From: Candidatus Nitrospira allomarina
Lineage (GTDB): Bacteria > Nitrospirota > Nitrospiria > Nitrospirales > UBA8639
Length of the DNA stretch: 64,000 nt
Reading direction: 5' to 3'
Assembly: GCF_032050975.1 (NCBI RefSeq)
Contig: NZ_CP116967.1
Span: 2,663,001-2,727,000 of the forward strand
Part shown: positions 42,973 through 52,801 of the stretch, piece after piece
Numbering within the stretch: position 1 is the first letter of the stretch
Layout: each line of letters starts with the position of its first letter
Position numbers and translations under genes: made by a program
The notes under the pieces: model-generated
What the model was told of the DNA's origin: nothing
The model's input: the letters and a program-made list of their open reading frames with translations, nothing else
Databases searched by the model: none

Positions 42973-43863
42973 TTACACCAGTGAAGGATGTGGAGTGGGG
43001 CTGACGTCCACGGATACGGCGAGCGTATGTTGTCCGCCCCCAACCATGAAGCCATTGATCGGACTGACATCCCCATAGTCTCTTCCCCAGGCCAAGGTGA
43101 TGTGTTCATCGCCGGGAATGATATTGTTGGTGGGATCAAAGTCGACCCAGCCAAGACCGGGACTCCATGCAGCTACCCACGCATGTGAGGCATCGGCGCC
43201 CACCAGTTTTTCCTGACCTTCAGGTGGATGCGTCAGAAGGTATCCACTAATATAGCGTGCGGGCAAACCCAGGCTGCGGAGTGCGGCAATTTCCAAATGA
43301 GCAAAGTCCTGGCAAACGCCCTTTCGTGAGGTGAGGACATCATGAACCGGGGTGGACACATCGGTCACACCTCCTTCGTACGTGAATTCCTCAAAAATTC
43401 GACTGGTTAATTCCATCACACCGGCCAGAAGCGGACGCCCGGACGGAAAACATTCACGAACAAAATCATACGTGGCATCGTCAATGGTGATGTATGGGGA
43501 ATCATACATAAATTGTTGGGCTTCCAGATTCGGTGAATCCACCGGATTTTGGAGTTGTTGGATGACCTGTTCCCACGGCGGACTTTGATCCAGCGGAATC
43601 GGCTCCGGTTTGAGGACCTCCACGACGGTTTTGGCTTCGACGATCAATTGAGGATGGGGGGTTTGAATGGTCAGGTGAGTAATGGGATTGCCAAAATAAT
43701 CTTCGCCTTCCGAACGGACCGTTGGCGTGGGTTCCAAGGTCACGGTCGATCGGAGGCAATGTTGTCGGGGATGGGATCTGGGAGTAAGACGTAAAACATG
43801 ATGAGAAATGGCAACCGGCTGGGTGTAGGCGAAGGCGGTCCGGTGTGTAACCTGATAGATCAT
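42973..43863 (-). CDS. Transglutaminase-like protein (TGase_N + TGase core)
   Basis: 296 residues. N-terminal bacterial transglutaminase-like domain (1-85, YQVTHRTAFAYTQPV, LRLTPRSHP), then a papain-like core with the catalytic Cys (GVCQDFAHLE), His (ADASHAWVAAW) and Asp (WVDFDPTNN). Family knowledge: such proteins cluster with ATP-grasp and alpha-E genes and may act as peptidases or amide-forming enzymes. Its ATG overlaps the stop of the ATP-grasp/alpha-E gene by four bases, so they are coupled. Confidence 0.9.
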   Translation of the reverse strand: MIYQVTHRTAFAYTQPVAISHHVLRLTPRSHPRQHCLRSTVTLEPTPTVRSEGEDYFGNPITHLTIQTPHPQLIVEAKTVVEVLKPEPIPLDQSPPWEQVIQQLQNPVDSPNLEAQQFMYDSPYITIDDATYDFVRECFPSGRPLLAGVMELTSRIFEEFTYEGGVTDVSTPVHDVLTSRKGVCQDFAHLEIAALRSLGLPARYISGYLLTHPPEGQEKLVGADASHAWVAAWSPGLGWVDFDPTNNIIPGDEHITLAWGRDYGDVSPINGFMVGGGQHTLAVSVDVSPTPHPSLV

Positions 43864-46445
43864 GGGATGCCCTCAAGCCATTGAGGCCCTGAAATCCGTT
43901 GGGCCAACGAATGACTGAAAAAGGTATGAGCCACCACATCGGAGAGTTGATGCACATGTTGGTCCAGTTGTTTAAGTAGTCGTTCAAGGTTGATTCGCAC
44001 GCCGGTTTTCGTCGTGCATTGAGCAAGTTCCATCATGTCCGCCAATCGAATATCCGTGCACCCGCGTGTGGTAATCCGCTGTGCCGGGTTAAGGGAAGCA
44101 GAGGCTTCCTCCCGGGGCAACGCGTTGATGTGTGCCTCAATCGTCAATAACTGAAAAATAATTGAGCGGGGATTGGTATCGTCGGCCAAAAGCAAATCCA
44201 AGACTGCAGCAAGTTTGGCTTCAGCCTTGTATCGGGTTCGGTAGGTAATGGAGGCGTCGGCCAATTCCAGAAGCAGATTGAGGGCGCCGGTCGTCTCCGG
44301 TGTTCCCCGTGATGCCAAATGATGCATGAGTTTGGATAAGTGTCTCACGCGTTCCAGGCGTCGTCCCATTTCCAGAAAACGCCAGGCATAGCTGCGGGTC
44401 ATATTTTCCATGACCATGCCGTTGAGTGCTGCCAGATGTTGAATCATCCGGCTCAACAGTCGAATCGCATCGTCGATGCTTTGCCCTTTTGTCTGGGCCC
44501 ATTCCTTTGGCACGCTGGTGAGTTCCATGAGAATATTCCAGGTGTCGAGGGACAACCGGTGACGAACCAGTTCTGCGGTACGTCGCACATTCTGGAGAAT
44601 GGTTGCCAAGCCGTCCGGCGTATCCGGGTCAAATAAAATCGTTCGAAGTTCCGCCTCCACCGCGCTGGCTCCGCCTTCCACGGCCCGTTTAGCGCGTCGG
44701 GGCGATAAATGCTTTTGCATCACGAGGAGTGACACCAGGCGATGCAGGGTCTCAGGATCATCACCGATTCCCGCCTCTCCGCTCATGCGTGACACCAGGC
44801 TTCGTAATAGACGGATCGCGCCTTCAGCGCGTTCGGTGTAACGCCCCAGCCAGAAGAGATTATCAGCGGTTCGGCTGGGTAGATCCCTTCCTCCCCGCCG
44901 AAGCTGAAGCGTATGATGGGGCAGCGTGACGGCTGCCGGAACATCAAGAGGACCGCTCGACTTCACCCAGGTGTCTTTACTGAAATCACCGGGTTCATGC
45001 CAGTGCCCACGAGGATCCGATCGAACCGACACGCGAGCGAGTCCACCCGGCATGACGGTATAGCCGTCCTTCGTGGCTGTCAGATAGATGCGGAGAGTCA
45101 TTGGGACCGGTTTGAGCTCATCCTGAGATGTCCAAAAGGGAGTCGTGGAGGGCGAAACGATTTCCCGTCCCACGTATTCATGCCCACGTCGCGCAATGGC
45201 TTGAGCCAGGGCTCCACGGTCTTCCTCCGTCAAGTCAGGCCCGAAGGAGGAGAGACGGTCGTGCGTGAGACCCCGCTTGGGTGTCAAGACACGACGAATT
45301 AATAATCGGCTCATATTGTCGAGGACGTAGGCGCGCTCGTTAGACTGTCCACACCACCAGGTGGCGACACTGGGAATTTTCAGTCCTTCACCAAAAAAGA
45401 ATTTGGATAATGTCGGAAGAAAGCTTAAGAGGACTTCGCTTTCGATCAATCCGCTTCCGAGCGCATTGGCTAAAGTGACGTGTCCGGCTCGAATGGCTTG
45501 GAGTAACCCTGGGATTCCCGTTGTGGATTCGGTCATCAATTCGAGAGGGTCGCAGAGGTCCGAATAAATCCGGCGTAAGACCAGGTCAACGGGCTTAAGA
45601 CCATCGACCGTTTTCAGGAACAACCGTTCATCGCGTACGGTCATGTCCGACCCTTCCACGATCGGATAGCCCAGATACCGAGCCAGATAGGCATGCTCAA
45701 AATAGGCCATATTTTCCGGGCCCGGCGAGAGCACGACCGCCAGGGGATCTTCACGTTGGGAAAACTGGAGAAAACTCTCGCTGAAGGTCTGGAAAAAAGA
45801 AGAGAGTCGTTGGACCTGAGTTCGGGCAAACAGGTTGGGTAAAGACCGTGAGACAATAATGCGATTTTCGAGAGCGAATCCGGCACCGGTTGGTGCTTCG
45901 GTGCGATCACGCAAGACCCACCATTTCCCATCTGGCGCTCTCGCCACATCGAATGCCAGAAAATGTAAATAGGTCCCTCCTGCCACCGGGACGCCATGGC
46001 AGGGCTGCAAAAACTGGGGATTCCCGAACACCACAGCAGGGGGTAAAGTTCCGTTTTTCAGCAATTGTTGCGGGCCATACAAATCACTCAAAATATGGTT
46101 GAGGAGACGGGCCCGTTGAATCAAGCCTGCTTCAAGATGTTGCCACTCCTCCTGGCTGATTAACAGTGGGAATAAGTCAAGCTGCCAGGGTCTGTCCCGT
46201 TGTCGTTCACTTTGACTGGCAAGATAGGTCATGCCGTCATCTTTCAACATTCGTGCGGCGGTTTCGTGAGCCAGGCGGCGTTGGGTAGCATCCAGGCTCT
46301 CGAATTGTTTCAACAGATTTTGCCAATGCGGACGAACAGAACCGTCAGAAGCCACGAGTTCATCAAAGGTATCCTGTTGAGGCGGGTACATCGTGGTGGG
46401 TTGGAAATGGGAGTCCGCAGGTTCGGAAGAATGAAAGGACGCCAT
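43860..46445 (-). CDS. Fused circularly permuted ATP-grasp and alpha-E protein
   Basis: 861 residues. Residues about 20-480 are a circularly permuted ATP-grasp domain (ARLLNHILSDLYGPQQLL, FGNPQFLQPCHGV, VLSPGPENMAYFEHAYLARY, LRRIYSDLCDPLELM). Residues about 510-835 are an alpha-E helical domain (RTADNLFWLGRYTERAEGAI, RLERVRHLSKLMHHL, VADASITYRTRY). The same two functions are separate genes at 50156-52609. The ATP-grasp family ligates carboxyl groups to amines; the alpha-E domain is of unknown role but co-occurs in amidoligase clusters. Middle gene of a three-gene minus-strand operon. Confidence 0.9.
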   Translation of the reverse strand: MASFHSSEPADSHFQPTTMYPPQQDTFDELVASDGSVRPHWQNLLKQFESLDATQRRLAHETAARMLKDDGMTYLASQSERQRDRPWQLDLFPLLISQEEWQHLEAGLIQRARLLNHILSDLYGPQQLLKNGTLPPAVVFGNPQFLQPCHGVPVAGGTYLHFLAFDVARAPDGKWWVLRDRTEAPTGAGFALENRIIVSRSLPNLFARTQVQRLSSFFQTFSESFLQFSQREDPLAVVLSPGPENMAYFEHAYLARYLGYPIVEGSDMTVRDERLFLKTVDGLKPVDLVLRRIYSDLCDPLELMTESTTGIPGLLQAIRAGHVTLANALGSGLIESEVLLSFLPTLSKFFFGEGLKIPSVATWWCGQSNERAYVLDNMSRLLIRRVLTPKRGLTHDRLSSFGPDLTEEDRGALAQAIARRGHEYVGREIVSPSTTPFWTSQDELKPVPMTLRIYLTATKDGYTVMPGGLARVSVRSDPRGHWHEPGDFSKDTWVKSSGPLDVPAAVTLPHHTLQLRRGGRDLPSRTADNLFWLGRYTERAEGAIRLLRSLVSRMSGEAGIGDDPETLHRLVSLLVMQKHLSPRRAKRAVEGGASAVEAELRTILFDPDTPDGLATILQNVRRTAELVRHRLSLDTWNILMELTSVPKEWAQTKGQSIDDAIRLLSRMIQHLAALNGMVMENMTRSYAWRFLEMGRRLERVRHLSKLMHHLASRGTPETTGALNLLLELADASITYRTRYKAEAKLAAVLDLLLADDTNPRSIIFQLLTIEAHINALPREEASASLNPAQRITTRGCTDIRLADMMELAQCTTKTGVRINLERLLKQLDQHVHQLSDVVAHTFFSHSLAQRISGPQWLEGIP

Positions 46446-46526
46446 GGAGTGTATCAGGATATTTCTCGTTGAGGGATGGTCAAATTTACCTTACCGTTTC
46501 CTGGATACCCTGTCCACTGCAGGTGA

Positions 46527-49500
46527 TTATCCAGGCCATCGGAGGTCCAGCGTGCAAGGAAATTCCGGGCGGGAGGTATCTCGTGGTTCGGTATAGGGTC
46601 CCGCAGTATGACCAAAGGAATGAAACCTGGCCAACCGGCGGCTTTCGGCTTCATAGGCGTTGACCGGGAAATGTTCAAAATTACGTCCGCCCGGGTGGGC
46701 CACATGGTAGGTACATCCGGCAACCGCCCGCCCGGCCCATTGATCATAAATGTCAAAAGTCAGCGGGGCGTCAATTCCGATCTTCGGATGTAAACAGTTG
46801 GGAGGCTGCCAGGCTCGATATCGCACGCCGCCGACCGCCTCTCCTTGTCGTCCCGTTGGTATCATGGGCACCCGTTTGCCATTGCAGGCAATAATATACC
46901 GGTTTTCAGTTAAGCCGGACAGCTTGATCTGTAGGCGTTCGACCGAGGAATCCACATACCGTACGGTGCCGCCAGGTGCCCCTTGCTCTCCCATGACATG
47001 CCAGGGTTCCAGAGCCTGTCGAACTTCCATCACCAGACTGCCATAGTTGATGGAACCGAAGTGAGGAAAACGGAACTCCAGGTGAGGTGCGAACCAGTCG
47101 TCTTGCAGTTCGTACCCGGCGCGATTCATTTCCTGGATAACTTCATGGAGATCCTGAGCGAGAAAGTGAGGCAGCATAAAACGATCATGAAGTTGGGTTC
47201 CCCATCGTACGAGGTTGCCCTGGTCCGGAGTTTTCCAGAAACGCGCAACGAGGGCCAGGAGCAGAACCTGTTGAGCCAGGCTCATGCGTTCGTGGGGCGG
47301 CATTTCGAAGGCACGGAATTCCACCAGTCCAAGTCGACCGGTCGGGCCATCCGGGGAATAGAGTTTGTCGATACAAATCTCCGTGCGATGCGTATTCCCC
47401 GTGACATCAATGAGCAAATTTCGAAAGATCCGATCGACCAACCATGGCGGTGGTGGCGCCCCGACGTCGGGAGCGGGGACTTGGGCAAATCCCAGTTCCA
47501 GTTCGTACAAGGAATCATGACGGGCTTCATCAATGCGGGGAGCCTGACTGGTCGGGCCGATGAAGAGACCGGAAAAGACATAGGAGAGGGAAGGATGCCG
47601 TTGCCAGTAAGCGATCATGCTGCGCAGGAGATCGGGCCGACGCAGAAAAGGACTGTCAGCAGGAGTGTTGCCTCCCATGACCACATGATTGCCTCCCCCG
47701 GTTCCCGTGTGTCGTCCATCCAACATGAACTTTTCCGTGCCTAATCGGCAGAGCCTCGCTTCTTCATAGATGGCCGTGGTAATCGCGACCATGTCCGCCC
47801 AATTTTTCGCGGGGTGGATATTCACCTCGAGCACTCCAGGATCAGGAGTAATTTTCAAAACGTTGATGCGGGGGTCATAGGGGGGCGTGTAGCCTTCCAA
47901 GTGAATTGGCTGGTTTAATTCCGCAGCGGTGTCTTTAATGACGGCAACCAGATCAAGATAATCTTCAGCCGATTCCAGAGGCGGCATGAACACGCAGAGT
48001 TGCCCATTACGAGGTTCCACCGTGAGAGATGCGCGAACCACACCTCCTGCGCCGATCCCGCTCTGCTGTCCCATGATCATTTGAGCCGGATCATGGTGCT
48101 CCCCTTCTCCCCGTAGCTTTTGAAGCCGGCGTTCCTGAAGGGAGGATTCCCGGATCGGATCCGGCAAGGGTCCACGGATGTCAAATGGGTCAGTCGGGAT
48201 GATATAGGGGTAGTCTTTGGGATCAATAACCGGTAATGACGGGAGGGGCAATCGAAAGCCGATTGGCGAGTCACCGGGGACCAAAAACAAGTGCTGACTG
48301 CGTGTGGTCCATGCGGCGGTGACCCAGCGACGAGGTCCGTCCTTGGCATTCCACCGTTGCAATGGCAGGACATACCCTGCCGGTTTGCCTAGACCGCGTT
48401 CATACACTTTCGCGAGCCGGGCACGAGCCATGGGGTCGTCGAGATTATTGGTGGCCGGTTCGAGATTTTCCGGCAGCTTTCGTTCCTGACCGATGAAATG
48501 CCAGGGATCTTCATAGACGGGTTGAATGGTTTTGGTGCCTACTTCTACCCGTTTGGCGATTCCCTGAATAAAGTGGTTGGCATCATCAGCGGAAATGTTT
48601 GAGACGTGATTTTCCTCGGCAAAGAACTGGTCCTCCTGCCAGATCGGTTTTCCATCCTGCCGCCAATAGAGGCTAAAGGCCCACCGTGGCAACGGTTCGC
48701 CGGGATACCATTTTCCTTGGCCAAAGTGCAGAAGACCTCCCGGGGCGAAACGCTCCCGTAAGCGTTTGATGAGATTCGCCGCCAATGGTCGCTTCGTATC
48801 ACCGACAGCTTCGGTATTCCATTCAGGAGCATCGGGATGATCGATGGAGATAAAGGTGGGTTCTCCTCCGATTGTGAGCCGGACATCGTTGGCTGCCAAT
48901 TCCTGATCCAGTCGTTGTCCAAATTGATCAATCGCCTGCCATTGTTCCTCTGTGTATGGCTTGGTAACCCGTGGCGTTTCAACAATACGGGTGACCGACA
49001 TTTCATGAGAGAATGTCGTCTCACAAATCTCCATCGCTCCACTAATCGGCGCAGCGGTCAGAGGATGAGGTGTGCAGGCCAGGGGGATATGCCCCTCTCC
49101 AGCCAGCAGGCCGGACGTGGCGTCCAATCCCACCCACCCGGCCCCCGGCAGATAGGCCTCCACCCAGGCGTGAAGGTCTGTAAAGTCCCGATCGGTACCA
49201 GACGGACCATCCAACGATTTCACGTCGGCGACAAGTTGAATCAAATAGCCGGAGACGAATCGACTGGCAATACCCAGGTGGCGAAGGATCTGCACGAGGA
49301 GCCAACCGGTGTCCCGGCACGATCCACGTCCCAGTTCCAGTGTTTCATCAGGGGTTTGCACGCCGGGTTCCATGCGGACGACATAGTCGATTTGAGACTT
49401 CAGTTGCTGATTGAGACCCATTAAAAAGGGAACGGTAGGATCATCGTGTGGCGCGGTGAACTGTCGCAGCCATTCTTGCAGTCGCGGGCCTGGTGATTCC

Positions 49501-49859
49501 ATGGCCAAATACGGCAGCAGGTCCTCTTTGACCAGGGGATCATAGTTGAAGGGAAGTGTCTCGGCGTCCGGCTCCAGAAAAAAATCAAAGGGGTTATAGA
49601 CGATCATGTCGGCTACAAGGTCGACTTCCACATGAAATTCCTGAACCTTTTCAGGATAAATAATTCGTGCCAGATAGTTGCCGTGGGGATCCTGTTGCCA
49701 GTTCAGGAAATAACCGTTGGGCTCAATCTTAAGTGCGTAACTCAGAATGGGCGTCCGGCTATGGGGAGCGGGCCGCAACCGGATGACGTGAGGCCCCATC
49801 TGAACCCGGCGATCGTAGTGATAATGCGTTTGGTGATTGAGTGCGACGTGAAGTGCCAT
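46527..49859 (-). CDS. Transglutaminase-DUF2126 protein
   Basis: 1110 residues. N-terminal third: transglutaminase-like domain with Cys (GRGSCRDTGWLLVQ), His (LHAWVEAYLPG) and Asp (VGLDATSGL). The remaining 780 residues are DUF2126 (GGEPTFISIDHPDAPEWN, FIGQERKLPENLEP, GTGGGNHVVMGG, LVEFRAFEMPPHERMSL). DUF2126 belongs to the large amidoligase-type fold and is found in clusters with ATP-grasp and alpha-E genes. ATG 49859 is a likely start, or TTG 49865; no ribosome site is clear. First gene of the minus-strand unit, divergent from the ATP-grasp gene at 50156. Confidence 0.9.
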   Translation of the reverse strand: MALHVALNHQTHYHYDRRVQMGPHVIRLRPAPHSRTPILSYALKIEPNGYFLNWQQDPHGNYLARIIYPEKVQEFHVEVDLVADMIVYNPFDFFLEPDAETLPFNYDPLVKEDLLPYLAMESPGPRLQEWLRQFTAPHDDPTVPFLMGLNQQLKSQIDYVVRMEPGVQTPDETLELGRGSCRDTGWLLVQILRHLGIASRFVSGYLIQLVADVKSLDGPSGTDRDFTDLHAWVEAYLPGAGWVGLDATSGLLAGEGHIPLACTPHPLTAAPISGAMEICETTFSHEMSVTRIVETPRVTKPYTEEQWQAIDQFGQRLDQELAANDVRLTIGGEPTFISIDHPDAPEWNTEAVGDTKRPLAANLIKRLRERFAPGGLLHFGQGKWYPGEPLPRWAFSLYWRQDGKPIWQEDQFFAEENHVSNISADDANHFIQGIAKRVEVGTKTIQPVYEDPWHFIGQERKLPENLEPATNNLDDPMARARLAKVYERGLGKPAGYVLPLQRWNAKDGPRRWVTAAWTTRSQHLFLVPGDSPIGFRLPLPSLPVIDPKDYPYIIPTDPFDIRGPLPDPIRESSLQERRLQKLRGEGEHHDPAQMIMGQQSGIGAGGVVRASLTVEPRNGQLCVFMPPLESAEDYLDLVAVIKDTAAELNQPIHLEGYTPPYDPRINVLKITPDPGVLEVNIHPAKNWADMVAITTAIYEEARLCRLGTEKFMLDGRHTGTGGGNHVVMGGNTPADSPFLRRPDLLRSMIAYWQRHPSLSYVFSGLFIGPTSQAPRIDEARHDSLYELELGFAQVPAPDVGAPPPPWLVDRIFRNLLIDVTGNTHRTEICIDKLYSPDGPTGRLGLVEFRAFEMPPHERMSLAQQVLLLALVARFWKTPDQGNLVRWGTQLHDRFMLPHFLAQDLHEVIQEMNRAGYELQDDWFAPHLEFRFPHFGSINYGSLVMEVRQALEPWHVMGEQGAPGGTVRYVDSSVERLQIKLSGLTENRYIIACNGKRVPMIPTGRQGEAVGGVRYRAWQPPNCLHPKIGIDAPLTFDIYDQWAGRAVAGCTYHVAHPGGRNFEHFPVNAYEAESRRLARFHSFGHTAGPYTEPRDTSRPEFPCTLDLRWPG

Positions 49860-50155
49860 GAACAATCAATAGCCCATGAAATGCCTGTCTTGGTGAAAGA
49901 AAAGCGGAAAAATGAAATGACCATCTTCACATGACGGATCAACGGATCTTAGCACTCTCCTGTATTCTTTGCACCATTCTCTTTCACCTGAACCATTTCC
50001 AAAAAGATCCAATCATCGCGTCAGGACAAGCTTTGTATGGTCCGTGTTCTCTTGTTGAAATTGCTATTGTGTCGGTCGCCTATGCTACACTCTACACCGT
50101 CATTTTCGGTGAGATCGTCTTATGGCCCAGAGGCCACTGATTAAAGGATAGGGTT

Positions 50156-51616
50156 GTGAAATCGTTATTTGACCGCTATCAAATGAAGCCGGGATTCGAT
50201 GAAATGTTCGAGTCGACCGGCGTTCCACGCCGTCATTACCGGCGTCTCGTCGAACGACTACGGAATTTCTCTTCGAAGGATCTGGAATTGAAGCGGCGTC
50301 AGGCCGATCAGGCGTTTTTGCGGCAGGGGATTACCTTTACCGTCTATGGCGATCTTCAGCAAACGGAGAAGATTTTTCCATTTGATTTGATGCCACGAAT
50401 CATCCCGGATCTCGAATGGCGGGTTCTTGAAGAGGGGATCCGCCAGCGCGTCATGGCCCTGAATATGTTTTTAGTGGACTTGTATGGCGAGCAACGGATC
50501 CTTAACGATCACGTGGTGCCTCGTGAGCTCATAGAAAGTTCCGAGCATTTCCAGAAAGATTTAGTGGGCTTTTGTCCTCCCAAAGAGGTCTTCATCCATG
50601 TCTCGGGAGTTGATTTGGTCCGGAACCATGAAGGCCAATACTATGTCCTGGAGGATAATCTCCGGACACCATCAGGCGTGTCGTACGTTCTGGAAAACCG
50701 ACTGGTCATGAAGCAACTGTTTCCCAACCTGTTTGCCGACATGCAAGTCCGGCCTGTCGATCAATATCCGACGCAACTCCTGGAGAATCTCAAGTGGCTG
50801 GCTCCCCTCAGTAAAGAAAATCCGACCGTCGTCCTCCTGACTCCGGGTGTGTTTAACTCCGCCTACTTTGAACATTGCTTTTTATCCTTACAAATGGGGA
50901 TTCAAATGGTGGAAGGCCGCGATCTGGTGGTGGAATCGGATGATAAGGTCTATATGAAGACGACCCAAGGTCTCCAACAGGTGGATGTGATTTATCGCCG
51001 GGTGGATGATACCTTCCTCGATCCTGAAGTGTTTCGCAAGGATTCCGTGTTAGGCGTTCCCGGTCTGGTCCGGGCCTATCGAGCAGGGAATGTGGGCCTG
51101 GCCAATGGCATCGGGAACGGGATCGCCGATGATAAAGCGGTCTATACCTTTGTGCCGAAAATGATCGACTACTATTTAAGCGAGAAACCCATTCTGCAAA
51201 ATGTCCCCACGTATTTGTGCGGAAACCCGGAAGATCGGAAGTATGTATTGGAACACCTGGAATCATTGGTTGTGAAAGCCGTGGCGGAATCCGGCGGATA
51301 TGGAATGTTGATGGGACCCAGCTCGACCAAGGCCGAACAGGAGGAATTTCGGAAGAAAATAGAAACGGATCCGCGAAGCTACATTGCCCAGCCGGTGGTG
51401 ACACTCTCGCATCATCCGTGTGTCGTGGATGGAGAAGAGAATATGCGATTGGTCGGGAGGCATGTCGATCTTCGGCCCTTCGTGCTCTGGGGGGAAGAGA
51501 TTTCCTTGTCGTTGGGAGGCCTGACCCGTGTCGCTTTAAAGGAAGGCTCCCTGGTCGTGAATTCTTCGCAGGGCGGGGGAAGCAAGGATACCTGGGTGCT
51601 CTATGGAGATGAATGA
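50156..51616 (+). CDS. Circularly permuted ATP-grasp protein (type 2)
   Basis: 486 residues starting with GTG 50156, seven bases after AAAGGA. Contains the circularly permuted ATP-grasp signatures: [83 protein letters not shown], and [17 protein letters not shown]. Ends three bases before the alpha-E gene, so they are co-transcribed. The predicted chemistry is ATP-dependent ligation of a carboxylate and an amine; substrate unknown. Confidence 0.92.
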   Translation: MKSLFDRYQMKPGFDEMFESTGVPRRHYRRLVERLRNFSSKDLELKRRQADQAFLRQGITFTVYGDLQQTEKIFPFDLMPRIIPDLEWRVLEEGIRQRVMALNMFLVDLYGEQRILNDHVVPRELIESSEHFQKDLVGFCPPKEVFIHVSGVDLVRNHEGQYYVLEDNLRTPSGVSYVLENRLVMKQLFPNLFADMQVRPVDQYPTQLLENLKWLAPLSKENPTVVLLTPGVFNSAYFEHCFLSLQMGIQMVEGRDLVVESDDKVYMKTTQGLQQVDVIYRRVDDTFLDPEVFRKDSVLGVPGLVRAYRAGNVGLANGIGNGIADDKAVYTFVPKMIDYYLSEKPILQNVPTYLCGNPEDRKYVLEHLESLVVKAVAESGGYGMLMGPSSTKAEQEEFRKKIETDPRSYIAQPVVTLSHHPCVVDGEENMRLVGRHVDLRPFVLWGEEISLSLGGLTRVALKEGSLVVNSSQGGGSKDTWVLYGDE

Positions 51617-51619
51617 GCC

Positions 51620-52609
51620 ATGTTAAGCCGGACGGCAGAATCGTTTTTCTGGATCGGGCGCTCGGTGGAGCGGGCCGAATACACGGCCAGGTTCGTGGAT
51701 GTGCATTTTCATTTGCTGACGGAGATTGCGACCCAGGAAGACCAGGCCAATATTTGGACTCGATATTTGGAAGACACCGGTGAACTGGAAGCCTATACCA
51801 AAATTTTTGGGGAAGTTCAGACCAGGCCGGTTATGGAATTTGTCACGCTTTGCCGGGACAATCCGAATTCGCTGACAAATCTTATTGCGGCCGCCAGAAA
51901 CAGCGCCCGCGGGATTCAGGATCAGTTGTCCAGCGAAGTCTGGCATTTTATGAATGATTTTTATCTCAGCCTCAAGGGAAAGACCGAACTTGATCTATGG
52001 TCGGATACCCACGATTTGCTCAGGTATGTGCGGAATACCTGCTACACGTTGGACGGGGTTGTCGGGAGCACGATGGTCCACGATGAAGGATGGAACTTTT
52101 ACCGGTTGGGACTGAATATCGAACGGGGTGGACGGACCGCTCGACTCATTGATATTCCTGTCCTCAGTGATCCCACGACGGAACCCAGGAGAATTTCCGA
52201 ATATCATCAGTGTTTAGCCGCGTTGAAATCGGCCAGTGCCTTCGAGGCCTATCGGAAATTTTATTCCACACAATTGGTGCCGAAACGAATCGTTGAATTT
52301 CTCCTTTTTCATGGTAAATTCCCTCGATCGGTCCGGTATACGACGGCGCAAATCAGTAAAGTCGTGGAACGGCTGGCGGGAAGCAGTCGAAGGGCTGAAA
52401 CTCGTCAGGCGATCAGATTAAGTGGGGCCTTGGCGGCGGATCTGGAATTCGGCAGTCTGCAAGAGGTCTATTCCACAGGCTTATCGCATTTTCTAACCCA
52501 GGTGCTTGAGCATTTTGACCAGCTTTCGAACCTGATCGCCCTGGCATTTTTCCGCACGAGTGGCTATTCCACCGCTTCTCAATCCCAAACTCAATCTCAA
52601 ACCGTGTAA
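51620..52609 (+). CDS. Alpha-E domain protein
   Basis: 329 residues, all-helical: starts LSRTAESFFWIGRSVERAEY, the alpha-E motif with the FWxGRxxERAE signature, then repeats of long helices (RYVRNTCYTLDGVVGSTM, YRLGLNIERGGRTARLIDIP). Co-transcribed with the ATP-grasp gene before it. Homologous to the C-terminal half of the fused protein at 43860-46445. The catalytic or structural role is not known. Ends with a Ser/Gln-rich tail. Confidence 0.9.
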   Translation: MLSRTAESFFWIGRSVERAEYTARFVDVHFHLLTEIATQEDQANIWTRYLEDTGELEAYTKIFGEVQTRPVMEFVTLCRDNPNSLTNLIAAARNSARGIQDQLSSEVWHFMNDFYLSLKGKTELDLWSDTHDLLRYVRNTCYTLDGVVGSTMVHDEGWNFYRLGLNIERGGRTARLIDIPVLSDPTTEPRRISEYHQCLAALKSASAFEAYRKFYSTQLVPKRIVEFLLFHGKFPRSVRYTTAQISKVVERLAGSSRRAETRQAIRLSGALAADLEFGSLQEVYSTGLSHFLTQVLEHFDQLSNLIALAFFRTSGYSTASQSQTQSQTV

Positions 52610-52801
52610 AAGCGGTTTCCCTTGGGGAGGGGACCTCGAATCTCCCTTGAGTTCCCGATAGCCTCTTCTGTTCTCTGTTGTAGTCCAGGTCGAACTGGGG
52701 TAAGCTTTCTCCGTTTCCTTTACAAAGCCTTGCCACTCTCATACATAGGTGAATAGCGAATCATTGGTATTCGTGTTGTTCCCCCAGAATCTCACCATAC
52801 C

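Noticed and set aside
46983-47744. 253-codon plus-strand ORF
   Set aside because: Antisense to DUF2126; no ribosome site or family match.
49931-50140. 69-codon plus-strand ORF before the ATP-grasp gene
   Set aside because: No ribosome site; it lies in the divergent promoter region.
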